This document shows, one piece after another, positions 37,893 through 48,944 of a stretch of 64,000 nucleotides of DNA. A program made the translations under genes and the position numbers. The stretch spans positions 94,837 through 158,836 of the forward strand of contig VWPU01002121.1 in the NCBI GenBank assembly GCA_013398955.1. The letters run 5' to 3'. A model generated the notes under the pieces. The model had not been told where the DNA came from and ran no database searches. It worked only from the letters and a program-made list of their open reading frames with translations. How positions within the stretch are numbered: the first letter of the stretch is position 1; every line of letters starts with the position of its first letter. Origin of the DNA: Callaeas wilsoni (Eukaryota; Chordata; Aves; Passeriformes; Callaeidae).

Positions 37893-40800
37893 GTAAGTTT
37901 TCTTAAAAGACTTTTTAAAATTCTTCTTAAAACACATGTATTGCATAGATCTGGGTGACTTTTCTTTCAAAGGAAGTGAACTCCTTTAATGTCAGGGTAG
38001 ATTTTGCCTAAGTGTGACATTAAAGGAGTATGGTTTCATGAATCATTTTGGGATGGATTCTTACAAACCTCTGCACACTGAGCAGAACCTAATGTTTATG
38101 TAGATTCTCTTAAATTAAAGAGATTCATTTAAGAGTTTAGTTAAGAGTTAAGAGTTTAATTTAAGAGTGACAAAAGAATACAACACTTTTCATTAAGGAG
38201 GACTGTGGTCTTAATCATGAACCAGTTTCTGTTATCCAACGTAACAGAAGAGTTTTACTCGTGGAAAAGTCCAGTTCTGTATGGAATAAATTGTCACTCA
38301 TTTACTGAGCATCAACTTCCCTTTTCTCTCCTTGCTGCCTGGCATAATGTGAAATTTGCTTCCCTGACCTGTTTTTTGTAAAGGCATCCCCCAGCAGCAT
38401 TTGCCTGGCTAAGACATTGTTGCAGGTTTGTTATCTGACTGCACTGTCTGTTTGCATTTGTTTTCCCTAATGTCTATTTTCTTAGACCCCGTAAGTGATG
38501 CTCTTGAAAGAGGGCAATTCTACAAAGGCAATTCTATTTCCTCCAGCAAAAGTCTTCCTCTGAGAAAAAAATGTAATTAGAAATTACTATATTCAAATTG
38601 CCTCTAAATGTTTAAACATTGAGCTTTTCCATGCACACAAAGATATCCATTCTTGAAACTGGAAGATTATTTACAGTGAGATTCTAATACTATTACCTGT
38701 AGTCAGCAGCACATCTCTGTACGGCAGAAAACTCTGCAAAGAAAATAGAAGTGTGATTAAATATTTGCATGAGAAAAATGTTTACAAGCTCTCGGAGTGT
38801 TCTGCAGGGCTAGTTGAGACTATGTCTCTCAATTCTGACCTTTTCATCTTCCATGATTACAGCCACCTGGGTTGGAGGAGCATATATTGACAGCACAGCT
38901 GAAATCGTCTACCTGCCTTCAAAAGGATTACTGTGGGTCCAGGCACCCGTGGGATTTGCCTTGTCCCTTGTTATTGGTAAACAATTCATGTAATTAGGAC
39001 ACATAAGCATTACAAATATATCATAGGAGTATATTAAGATATGTAACAGAATACAGGGTACATTTAAAATGTGATCTTAATTTTTCAGTCTCCCATATAT
39101 CAAGAATAAGCATTTATAATGCTATCCTCTGAACTGAAACATGAGTTAGGGTAGCTTGGAGCTAGTGTAGAGTTTTGCCTGCTTGTAGCAATTTATAGGA
39201 CAAAAATCTTATCTGAAGATTTAGAAGAGTGTGTCTATGTGCATATTGCTTTTTTCACATGGTCTCTAATTCACAGACTATGGAGAGTATTGGCATCTAA
39301 TTTTTTTCCTTGGAATTTCTGTGTGGTGAAATAATAGTATCTTGATTTTCCCACTAAAATGCATTCTTCTGAGCAGTCTCATCTCAGGATGAATGTGTCA
39401 TGCATCTGGCTTATCCCACGTTATAGCTGGTGATTTTTTTGTTGAAACTAAGCTAAGTGTGCAGTGTTCCATACCTGAGTTGCCATTTCTAACTGAGAAT
39501 TACTGGACTTGTGCTGAGGTTCAGCTCTCTTGCCAAGACCAAAGTTGCTTTCAGGCCACATTGTGTTATACCATAACTCTCTAAGGACACAGGATGATGA
39601 AAGCAAGCAGACCTGTGCAGACCTCGTACAGGAATTTCTAAAAGAACAATAACCTTTATTCTCAAGTCAAAGAAAAGAGTCCAACTGACGTGAATATGAA
39701 TCAGGCTTGGAAATATATTGCCAGCATGGCTTATGTGAGTAATTCTTACTAATGAAACTGAGGAGTGCAGGTCTGATCCTGCAATCTTTGCTCAGGTCAG
39801 TAGTGCCCAGACAAGCAGTCCTGTTGGCTTCAGGGTTAGACACAATACATATCCTTTGGTTTTAATGAGATGGCTGCACATCTGAAGTCTAATATTTAGA
39901 TGTAGGTGGGTGGGACTCAGCTCAATGCGCAGATTAAAACAATATAGTTCTGGGAAGAGACAATGAAGCCACCAAAATGAAAAATGTAATCAGAAAAGGA
40001 CCATATATCAAAAGGTTGCATCACATGACCAAGGACAAAACTTTGCCTCCTTTTTGGCCAAATATGAATCTTCAATGCCTCACTCTGTCTACTGACATCT
40101 TCCACAGGATGCTTTTCAGAAAACTTTATGTCTCAGATTGGTAGGTCACTGGGGATGCAGAGGAGATAATATACGGTGTCCACTGAGCTAAATTCCTGTT
40201 ACAGTCACACAGGTATTTTATGCCATTTAGGGTGCTGGGGGGGGTCCTCTCTGGCCTCCAGTAGCCACTCCAGAAAGATCTAGGTGTGCCAAAAGTGGAC
40301 GGTCATATATATGTATATCAGCTGTAAGCAGATATCCGTTATAAGATGGGACATCTCGAGTGGAAGAAACTCCACATTTAGCAAGTGAATTTAAACCCTG
40401 GTGTCTGGTTGGCTGCATCATTCTCTAGGGTCCATTATGTAAAAATTCCACATTCACTAGATGGGTCTGATACCCAAATACCATATTACTCTTACCCCTT
40501 TTTTTCCTGGAATATAAAACATGCAAAATTCTACCAAAATGTCATTACTTTCTGATAGGTGGTTTCTTCTTTGTAAATCCAATGAGATCCAAGAATTATG
40601 TGACAGTGATGGACCCCCTTCAAGAAACTTATGGGAACATGATGGGAGCCTTACTCTTCATTCCACCACTGCTAGGAGAGGTGTTCTGGTTTGCAGCTAT
40701 CCTGGCATCCCTGGGTAAATACTTGCTTTCCTGTTATATTTGTTAAAGGTCATGTGGATTATCGGAGTTTAATATACATTTGGGAATTGTGGAAAGCTGT

Positions 40801-43800
40801 GCTTCATGTCTCCTCTTGTGAGAGGAACAAGAATTTCTCATTTCTGAAAAATATGTTTTCAGGTTTAAAACAAATAGTGCTATACATTCATTATATTATA
40901 ATAGAGAACTCTTCCAATGTGAGTTTGTACCTTCCTCTTGCCTGTAGGAGAGCAGAAGTAAAAAGGCAAGGTGCCTCGGTAATGGCCATGCAGCAAGGTG
41001 AGGCAGTAAGAGCAGGAAGGAAACGTGGGCTCTCTCTCGAGTTCCCACTCTGCACACTCTCTGTAGACTGCATTTTTCATACAGTATGTTGTACTGGCAC
41101 CAGGGGAATAACATATCCTTATTTATTCTGTATTCTGCACATATGAAATCTGTCTTAAAATACCTGATTGCTGTCCTTGTCTGCAGGAGCAACGATGAGA
41201 GTCATCTTGGATATTGGAGGCTCTTTGGCCATCACCATCTCAGCATGCACTGTTATACTTTACACTCTACTGGGAGGCCTCTACTCTGTGGCCTACACCG
41301 ATGTCATCCAGATGGTTTTCATTACCCTCAGCCTGGCAAGTCCTGTGCATTTCTTAGTTACCAGTTTTCTGACTAAAGGGAAAAGTCCTGCTCTTCTTTT
41401 CAGCATGTCTCAGACCAAAAACAACTTCCTCAATCTACAGTTCTTCTTTGGAAGAACAGATTTCCTGAAAAATGTTGCAGTCTTTTTAAGTCGTTGCAGC
41501 TTATGCATTTCAGACAGTGCTCACACAAGCCACTGGCCTTGCTGGGTGAACACAAAAAGGTCTGCACAACAGTGAGGTTTGCAGAACCTGTCTAGAACCA
41601 TCTTGAATAGAGAGAGATCTGTCTACAGAAAGTACCAATTAACCTGAGTTAGAGACTCTTGATGATGCCATGAACCAGAAACATACAGATTTAGAAAAAA
41701 GAAGGGGGAGAAAGGAAGATTCTAAGTCTAGGCTTAATCTTATGTAACTCTACATTCTACATCTACCTTAACTTAAATATCTGTTCTCCAAGAACAAGGA
41801 CACTGGGAAAATTGTTAACTACTTCCATTTCTATCCTAGTGGATCTGTATCCCCTTTGCCCTGGTGAATTCTGCAACACAAAGTATTTATTACACTGCAA
41901 CCCATCAGTCTTACCAAGATCCTTGGATTGGGAAGATAGAAAAACAGTATCTTGGAAGGTGGCTGGATGACTTCTTCTACTTGGTACGGAGTATTTCTTG
42001 GACAAGAGGTTGGGAGGAGGAATTGTGCAGGGACTTTCTGTCTGGAAAGCTTGTGGGTTCTACCAGCCAGGAGCCCTACACTGCAAGGCCAGTTGACAGG
42101 GGCTGGAGGTGTAAAACCATGTCTCAGCATCCCCTGCAGCAACCTAAATGGAATGGGGATACCCAGGGCTCAGCTGTGGGATGAAAAGAAGCAGTAGGGA
42201 CACTCCATCCTTCATCCACATGGAGGAACATACCTCCTGAGTAAGACCATCCAAGCAGGCAGCTCCTCTCCTGGCACCTAAATGAGCAATCTCCTACCTT
42301 TTGAGACGCTGGTCTTGCAGACTCAGTAGTGTGTTTTTAACATAAATATGTAAAATTCCCTCTACTTGAAAAAAAAAAAATTAAAATCACATAGCTGCAG
42401 CCCATCAGCAAGCAGAGTGCCATTGGCTCCACTGCACAACACAACTTTTGGGTTAACAGTATAGTCAAGACTACAGGAGGTTGTTCTGCTCTTACTAAAC
42501 TGATAATAGGGACACAGAGGAGCTTGTTTGGTGAGGACAGAATCTTCAGATTTTGTCTGATTAATTTTGTGTGCTAAGAAAGGGAAAATTATGGTTTTAT
42601 TTTTCATTTTAAATGCAAAATAGCTAAGTTTGGGTAGATTCATTTACAAAAGCTGCATTCCTGAAAAACTTTCCTTTCACCTCCTCTGTGCCTGATTCAC
42701 AATTCCAAACAACCCTTTTTCAGCTTTCTCCATCTGCCAAACCATTAACCTATTTTCATTAAAATTTCACATCCATCGCAATGAAAACAAAGGAAAAGAG
42801 AATTCTCAATTATCAGAAATATTATCCTCAAGAGTTAGAGCTGGGCAACATTTATGCACTTGAAATGAGAATTTGGTAACAGTAAAGATTGTTATGGATG
42901 ATGCCCTACAGCAGCCAGCAGCCTGGTGGGTACCACTGGTAACCTATGAATGTTTCAGGTGCTTGGGAGCATCCCGTGGCAGACTTACTTCCAAAGGGTG
43001 CTCTCTGCTGCCTCGACAGGACAGGCAAGGCTCATCTCCTACCTCTCTGGACTCGGGTGCTTTGCAATGGCCATCCCCTCCGTGCTCATTGGGGCAGTCG
43101 CAGCATCAACAGGTAAAACAAACCGTTTGTCTCTGAGTAATCAACGTGGTTTTGGCAAAGGTGACTAAAACGAGATCCAAAGAAGTCCTGATAGAGACTT
43201 CACATCACCCAGTCCCATGGCCCTTGACACCAAGACAGGTGATCTGTACCAGAAATGTGGGGCCCTCTGAGGTACAGTGCACAACCACATAAAGATGTTT
43301 AAACAGCCCCAAGACCTGTTTAAAGATATTTCTTTATGATGAAATTACTTTTCCCAGACCTTGTGTTGAGGAAAGATGAAGGCAGACTCTGTATAACTCA
43401 GACTCCCTGTATAATCCTATTTTAGAAGAAAACTTATGCTTCCTTCTGTTAATGCCTTGGACATGTAAGACCCAGCAATATTACTACAGGTTGTTAATAA
43501 GGTTCTTGCTTGAAGGAATCAAGAAGTTCAGTCCTGTAAACTCACAGCCTCCATGCAGGAAGTCCTGTGTTGGCTGTGAGGAAGTCCTGCGAGCAAGGGT
43601 AAAAGAGCAGCCACATCACTGAACATTTAAGGAAATCAGCTGAAGTCATGAGTTCATCCAATTCCCTTCTTCTCATGAGCAGTGTCTAGAGCTTGAACTT
43701 TAACTGAGCTAATTCTGGAATCACAGAAAACACACCTATTTCAATAGATGCTGCTGAGGAAAAGAGAAATCTTTGATCTAGTGGGAGCTGCAGCATGCTA

Positions 43801-45146
43801 AAGGGAATCACAAAACTTCACAAAAGAACCCAAAAAATCAATCTAAGTCCCAAAATACCGAGTGGATCTCAGTTCTTAGCCCTTCTTTGACTGGCCCCTG
43901 TGAAAAGGCAATTTCAAAAACAGCAGAAATATCCATGAAGGATTTTTTGTGACTTTTCCTTGTTTTGTTTTAAAGACTGGAATCAGACAAGTTACGGTCT
44001 TCCAAGTCCATTCGAGAGAGGGGAGTCAGCGATGATACTGCCACTTGTTTTACAACATCTCTGCCCGGCATATATCTCCATTACTGGTTTGGGAGCCACT
44101 GCTGCTGCTGCAATGTCTTCTGCAGATTCAGCTCTTCTCTCCACTGGCTCCATGTTTGCTCACAATATCTACAGGAAAATCCTGAGGAAAAAGGTACCTG
44201 GTTGCAGCATTCAGTAGTTTTGGTGTCAGGAAAGACAGTCTTGTTTCAAGGCTATTTCTAAACCAGTCTGTGACTGGAGGTGCGTGTCTTTCAGCTGCTG
44301 AACTGATTTCTGGAGATAGAACTCCAAATATAAGCCAAGGGTGTTCATACCCTTGGTAGGGGTACCAATACCCATACTGGTGAGCTCTGCTCATTCTAAC
44401 ATGACTAGTATAAAATTTGGACTAAAGTATTAATGGAAACAGCATAAAACCATGACCCTTAAAATCAGAAGGCTCCTCCAGGGGTGCCTGCCTTGCCTGG
44501 CTGCTGGAGGCAAGTAGTGCTTGAAAGCATCAATGGCTTGGTGAGAACCAGCCCAAGCCAGGGCAGTGCTGGCCATCCTGCCAGAAAACACTGTGTCTCT
44601 AATGCTGCAATCTCTGCTTTACAGGCTTCAGAGACAGAGGTGCTGTGGGCCATGAGGGCCTCCATGTTGGTGTTTGGGGCTGGGGCTGCTGGTCTGGCTT
44701 TTTACTCCAGCTCTGTCTACAACCTCTGGTTCCTCAGCGGGGAGCTGGTGTACGCGCTCCTCTTCCCCCAGCTCTGCTGTGCCCTCTTTGCTCCCAGCAC
44801 AAACACCTACGGATCGGCTGCTGGCTTCTTGGTTGGGCTCCTGCTGAGGCTACTGGCAGGGGAGCCTGCCCTGAGCATACCCCCCATCATCCACTACCCA
44901 GCCTGCTCCCTGGTGAATGGGACCTACAGCCAGCTCTTCCCCTTTAAAACATTCACCGTGCTTCTCACCTTGGGCACAATCCTTGCTGTTTCATACCTGG
45001 CCAAGGCTTTGTTTCAGAGAAACCTCCTCCCTCACAGCTGGGATGTTTGCAATATCATGGGGGGCACCAGCATCCTCATCCCCTTGCAGCAGGTGGAGAA
45101 ACAGGAGTGTTTGCCAACCACTGCACTAGAAGAGAAACATGATTAA
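37715..45146 (+). CDS. SLC5A7-like: CHT1-like sodium/choline transporter, SLC5A7 paralogue (whole gene, 8 coding exons)
   Basis: Coding exons: 37715-37892, 38863-38976, 40559-40714, 41187-41335, 41840-41983, 42959-43112, 43976-44193 and 44625-45146; 544 aa against about 580 for CHT1. It is a multi-pass SLC5 symporter; CHT1 takes up choline with sodium and chloride for acetylcholine synthesis. Against the CHT1 sequence I recall, the core aligns without gaps through at least residue 349: W62, W141 and W254 of the choline pocket, D349 in MSSADSA and the sequon N301-Q-T are all kept. Differences are Val at 89, Phe for Tyr at 91 and a different, shorter C-terminal tail. Divergence looks too great for the true SLC5A7 orthologue, which is highly conserved in vertebrates, so I call a paralogue. 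Substrate is inferred as choline or a related quaternary amine. ATG context ACAGAAAATGG is good. No operon-like link to its neighbours. Confidence 0.92.
37893..38862 (+). other. CHT1-like intron 1
   Basis: A 970-base intron. It contains a perfect 15-bp inverted repeat (37980-38029) and a low-complexity TTTAAGAG-rich patch at about 38110-38170. Confidence 0.8.
37980..38029. repeat. Perfect 15-bp inverted repeat with 20-base loop
   Basis: ACTCCTTTAATGTCA at 37980-37994 and its exact reverse complement TGACATTAAAGGAGT at 38015-38029 flank a 20-base loop. The transcript could fold into a hairpin. It could also be a miniature inverted-repeat remnant; flanking bases do not extend the pairing. Confidence 0.9.
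38863..38976 (+). CDS. SLC5A7-like: CHT1-like exon 2
   Basis: Completes A60 and encodes 61-97: [13 protein letters not shown] (W62 of the substrate pocket) and [11 protein letters not shown], with Val at 89 and Phe at 91. Phase 1 at both ends; donor ATTG|GTAAAC. Confidence 0.92.
38977..40558 (+). other. CHT1-like intron 2
   Basis: A 1.6-kb intron. A stretch at about 39750-39830 ('ggtctgatcctgcaatcttt') looks like an ancient interspersed repeat, but I cannot name the family. Confidence 0.7.
40559..40714 (+). CDS. SLC5A7-like: CHT1-like exon 3
   Basis: Residues 98-149 (G98 shared with exon 2): [20 protein letters not shown] loop, then [11 protein letters not shown] with W141. Acceptor TTTCTGATAG, donor CTGG|GTAAAT, phase 1. 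Confidence 0.92.
40715..41186 (+). other. CHT1-like intron 3
   Basis: A 472-base intron ending TTGTCTGCAG. Open frames within it are incidental. Confidence 0.85.
41187..41335 (+). CDS. SLC5A7-like: CHT1-like exon 4 (ends at a GC donor)
   Basis: Residues 150-199 including [17 protein letters not shown], one of the strongest CHT1 signatures. It must end after CTG in phase 0 to join exon 5, and the bases there are CTG|GCAAGT: a GC-AG intron with otherwise ideal donor consensus. The nearest GT (AAGTCC) would break the frame. Confidence 0.9.
41336..41839 (+). other. CHT1-like intron 4 (GC-AG)
   Basis: A 504-base intron starting GCAAGT and ending TTTCTATCCTAG. Without splicing the frame runs on to a stop at 41573-41575. 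Confidence 0.85.
41840..41983 (+). CDS. SLC5A7-like: CHT1-like exon 5
   Basis: Exactly 48 codons (200-247), phase 0 at both ends, opening [10 protein letters not shown] and ending WLDDFFYL. It covers the extracellular loop corresponding to the CHT1 'KYQKPW' segment (here SYQDPWIG). Confidence 0.92.
41984..42958 (+). other. CHT1-like intron 5
   Basis: A 975-base intron with an A-run at about 42369-42380. Nothing else recognised. Confidence 0.8.
42959..43112 (+). CDS. SLC5A7-like: CHT1-like exon 6
   Basis: Residues 248-298: [19 protein letters not shown] with W254, then a membrane segment [16 protein letters not shown]. Acceptor ATGTTTCAG, donor ACAG|GTAAAA, phase 1. Confidence 0.92.
43113..43975 (+). 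other. CHT1-like intron 6
   Basis: An 863-base intron ending TTGTTTTGTTTTAAAG. Nothing recognised inside. Confidence 0.8.
43976..44193 (+). CDS. SLC5A7-like: CHT1-like exon 7
   Basis: Residues 299-371: [12 protein letters not shown] with the glycosylation sequon N301, [12 protein letters not shown], and [18 protein letters not shown] with D349. Donor AAG|GTACCT, phase 0. Confidence 0.93.
44194..44624 (+). other. CHT1-like intron 7
   Basis: A 431-base intron ending CTGCTTTACAG. The long frame that begins at 44484 is intron sequence until 44625. Confidence 0.85.
44625..45146 (+). CDS. SLC5A7-like: CHT1-like exon 8 (last coding exon)
   Basis: Residues 372-544 with the final membrane segments, [35 protein letters not shown] and [11 protein letters not shown], then a cytosolic tail of about 40 residues ending EEKHD. 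The tail lacks the long acidic/Ser-rich region and dileucine-type trafficking signal of CHT1 as I recall it. GC content is markedly higher than in the upstream exons. Confidence 0.92.
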   Translation, partial: ASETEVLWAMRASMLVFGAGAAGLAFYSSSVYNLWFLSGELVYALLFPQLCCALFAPSTNTYGSAAGFLVGLLLRLLAGEPALSIPPIIHYPACSLVNGTYSQLFPFKTFTVLLTLGTILAVSYLAKALFQRNLLPHSWDVCNIMGGTSILIPLQQVEKQECLPTTALEEKHD

Positions 45147-45262
45147 ATGTGGGGCTTCATTTGAAAGGCCACAGTGCATTCAGCAGTTACAGTATGGCCC
45201 AGACAGTATCGCTCTTCCCTTTGCTTTCTCCACTAATGATTTATTTGAAGTCCTCACCGAGA

Positions 45263-45268
45263 AATAAA
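45263..45268 (+). terminator. Candidate polyadenylation signal of the CHT1-like gene
   Basis: AATAAA lies 117 bases after the stop codon, which would give a short 3' UTR of about 140 bases. Confidence 0.55.
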
Positions 45269-47377
45269 GAGGCATTCTGTTCATCCAAGGAGAATACGTA
45301 AGTCTGAAGTCAGCAGTGATTAAAGTCACCTGGTGATGGAGCACAATTTTGTGGTAATCACCACGGGACACCTTGGGCCCCAGCAGTGGTTGCTTCGAGG
45401 TGCCCTGGTATTCCACCTGAAAGCAAAGCTATAATCCTGCTCCAACACTTAGGGTGTTCCCAAGCCACATACTTTTCTCACCACAAAGGAGACAAATTAA
45501 TGTCTGATAGATTGGGTATTCTTGACTTAAAAAAAAAAAAAAGAAAGAAAGGTGAGCAGACTTGTTTCCATTACACAGCAAGGGGTTTAGCATAATCATG
45601 CCTGAGGAGCACATCAAACCTCTAAAAACACAAATTACTGAAAGCAGTGCAACCGCCACAACAGTCCAGCAATATCGGTTCTGCACCATTCCTTCTATGC
45701 TTTACTAAGCTTTCCTTCATACTGCAAAAGTTTTTGCACATGTCTCTCCTCACTGCAATATCTGTCAGTGAATCCCTCAGCCTGGGAATGTGTGAGACAT
45801 CCCCTCTATACAACCTGGTAGGGCAGCAACAGGTAAGCAAGATAAAGCAACAGCCCTTAACTATTCACTAAGAAAGACTTACATAGCCACTATTTACAAA
45901 AACTTAACCAGATAGAAAAACAGAGGTGCCAGAGACTATTGGATGAATTTTGTCTAAAACCTGGTAAATCACTTGTGTCAAGATTTTAACCTAGCACAGC
46001 GACAGGATGGTGTGTGACATACACAAACTGGTGTGTGAGAACTCAGAGGACTGTGATGACACAAAGGTACTGGAAACTGATGCTAAACATTAGTGGAGGG
46101 ACACAAAATCCTAAAATCCTGAAGGCAAGATCCCAAAAGATTCAAGCCAGACATGAGTACAAAAAAGCCTCCAATACCTTGTTTGCATAAATTCTTAATG
46201 GCTTGGAAGACAAGAAACCCAGCTAAATAGTGAGTTTGGACTCTAGCCTGAAGTCTGATGGACTGGGAACATCCCCCAGTGAGACGGATCATTAAGATGT
46301 GAGCTGAATTAAAGATTCAGGAGGATTCTGTAGTAATGGCTCACAGATGGCTGTCATTTTATACTTCCCTCAGCAGCTGTGCAGCATCTTACCGGGGTCA
46401 GTTGCAATCTACCCACAATAGCCAGCAGGAACCACACTCACAGTACCTTTCCAAAGTGGTTGTGGGAGCTGTTGTGAGTGGAAACACCTGGCACCGTTGA
46501 CAGGAGGATATTTACTGGCAGAGTAACCCTCACAGCCAAGCGAGTTGCTGAGGTGAAAACAAGGTGCTGCTTTGTGATTTACTTCCAGCATGTGCATGTA
46601 CGAAGTGAGAAGCTCTGCTGGTGCCACCACGCGTGGCTGCAGCAAGCTCAGCGAGGAGCCATGAGACACTGAATTGTACCAAGGCAACTGCCTTGGCTCA
46701 GGAGGACTCAGCCCTGCACTCTAGATATGGCTTTGAGGACTCTGCTCCCTGTAGGGGATCATTCATCTCTTTTAAAATATCCATCCTCAGCAAGGTGGAG
46801 ATTCTGCTCCTCATCAGAAAAATATCACATAACCTTATGCTTTGTGCTAGTGTTAGTGAACACCTGGGCACACTAACCTTCCTATGCACAGCAGTCCTGT
46901 TGATATACTTTGTTAAACCAAGACCAGAAATTCTCTCCTGTGTCTCTAGAGACTGCCATGAAATATTAATTATAACATGTCTAGAAAGGAAGGAAAAAAA
47001 AAACTGGTTTAAAATTCAAAAGCATTGCCATTGACTATGGCCCTAGGCAGTCACCCACGGGAGTCTTTCACACAGCAGTGATTTGAGTGGGAGCATGTGA
47101 GGTCGTGCTTAGCCAAGGGAGGCACCAAAGCTATCATTACCTCAGCGCCAGGAGAACAGGGCTCTCGTTAAATCACAGTTGCTGTATGCTGATTTAAGCA
47201 TACTCCCCTGAGAGATTTAGGGGTGACCTAGTTTGGTGACGTGTCCATCCCTCGATGTGCAGCAGACCAAAGCTGACACACTGCATTTGAACCAAGGCAC
47301 AGACCTGCTGCATGACCCAGAGAAGAGTGTAACCCCCAATGTCCTCATGCCAAGGTCATCACCCTGCTTCCTGACCA

Positions 47378-48000
47378 TAGAATCATAGAATGTTAAGGGC
47401 TTGAAAGGGACCTCAAAGATCATCTAGTTCCAAGCCCCCTGCCATGGGCAGAGATGCCACTTACTAGGTGAGGTTGCTCAGGGCCCCATCCAGCCTGGCC
47501 TTGAACACTTCCAGGAACTGGGCATCCACACCTTCTCTGGGCAACCTGTCCCAATGCCTCACCAATCTCTGAGTAAAGAATTTATTGTCTAGTCTAAAAA
47601 TACCCTCTTTCATTTTAAAAATACTGCCCCTTGTCCTGCCACTACCTGCTCATACAAAAAGTCCCCTCCCCTCCTCCTTATAAGCCCTCTTAAGGTACTT
47701 GAAGGCCGCAATGAGGACTCCCTGGAGCTTTCTCTTCTCCAGGCTGAGCAACTCCAAACTTCTCAGTCTATCTCCATAGAAGAGGTGCTCCATCCCTCTG
47801 ATCATCTTTGTGGCCTCCTCTGACTCACTCAGCATTTCTTTCCTGTGCTGAGGACCCCAGAGCTGGACGCAGCACTACAGGTAGGGTCTCACCAGAGCAG
47901 AGGGGCAGAATCCCCTCTCATGCCCTGCTGGCCCATATTGCTTTTGATGCAGCCCAGGATCATCCCACACAGCAGCTCTGACAGGCAAATGCCTACATCT
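47378..48000 (-). mobile_element. CR1 LINE 3' region, minus orientation (longest copy)
   Basis: Opens with 'accatagaatcatagaatg', the reverse complement of the CR1 terminal octamer repeat, and continues through 'aagggacctcaaagatcatc', 'gcagagatgccactta', 'ccagcctggccttgaacact', 'ggcatccacaccttctctgg', then the reverse of the CR1 coding end and 3' UTR ('ttctccaggctgagcaactc', 'gctggacgcagcacta'). About 620 bases; best preserved copy in the window. Confidence 0.95.
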
Positions 48001-48944
48001 GGAGATACTTTTTCACTCCACTGTTGTGCTCAACTTCCCCTGCTTTTACCCTGCAGAGACCCAAAGTTTGATGTTGAAGCCTTTCTCTGCTAAGAGGCTT
48101 GGCATGGCAGGCAGTAGATCCACAGCGTCCTGAGAGAGCAGCAAAGGACTTTGCTGAAAAGTGTCACCACCACCACATTACCACCCAGCATCACCACAGA
48201 AACGCACAGAGACTTCAAACACGAGAGTCTTAGTCCTGTCAGGGGTATCTGGCATACTCAGCCATACTTGGCCCTTGCAAAGCTTCCCTAAATTTCATAC
48301 CACTAAAAGCGCTCTGCTTTGTGTGAAGAGAGGAAAAATGGCTAAGACACAATTACTGTAACTCTCATGAATGTTTACCATTTTCCATCCTTATATGACT
48401 CTCTCCTTCAAACATCCCCCAGCAAGCTTAAAAAGAAAACATTCATCAAGGTCGGACAAAGTTTTAGAAGCAATTAGCTGCAAGTAAAATAAATACAGAA
48501 GTACTTCTGTCCTATATTTAATGCCCAAATGCCTAGTTGTTCCAGTCCAGCAGACCCAAGGTCCTTGAGGTGTTGCTAGGATGGGGGATAATGACCCAAC
48601 TCCCATGAAGCCATTCTGTTCATGGGTTACAGCCTCCAGTTCAGTATTCCTTTATTTTCTTTCTTCCCTTTGTAAAAAATTCACTTGGGCACTGGAGGGC
48701 CCCAGTTTACCTCTCCATATGTGGACTTACCTCCTTTGACCCTTAGAAGTGTCCATGCCAATGACTCTATAGGGTTTCAGTTTTCATTAACTTTTGTCAG
48801 CCTAGACAGCTGCTACATAAAGCAGCAAACACCAGCATCCAGGCAATCCTCTTGTTGCCTGGGTTGGCAGGATCCACTGAGATACCCTGAGGCTTCCATT
48901 GTCTTGCTTTTATTTGACATTTTTACAGTTCATCTTTGGAGCAT

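Noticed and set aside
44484..45146. 220-codon frame read as a complete small protein
   Set aside because: It is the last CHT1-like exon with 47 codons of intron in front; the acceptor at 44624/44625 and phase 0 junction place the exon start.
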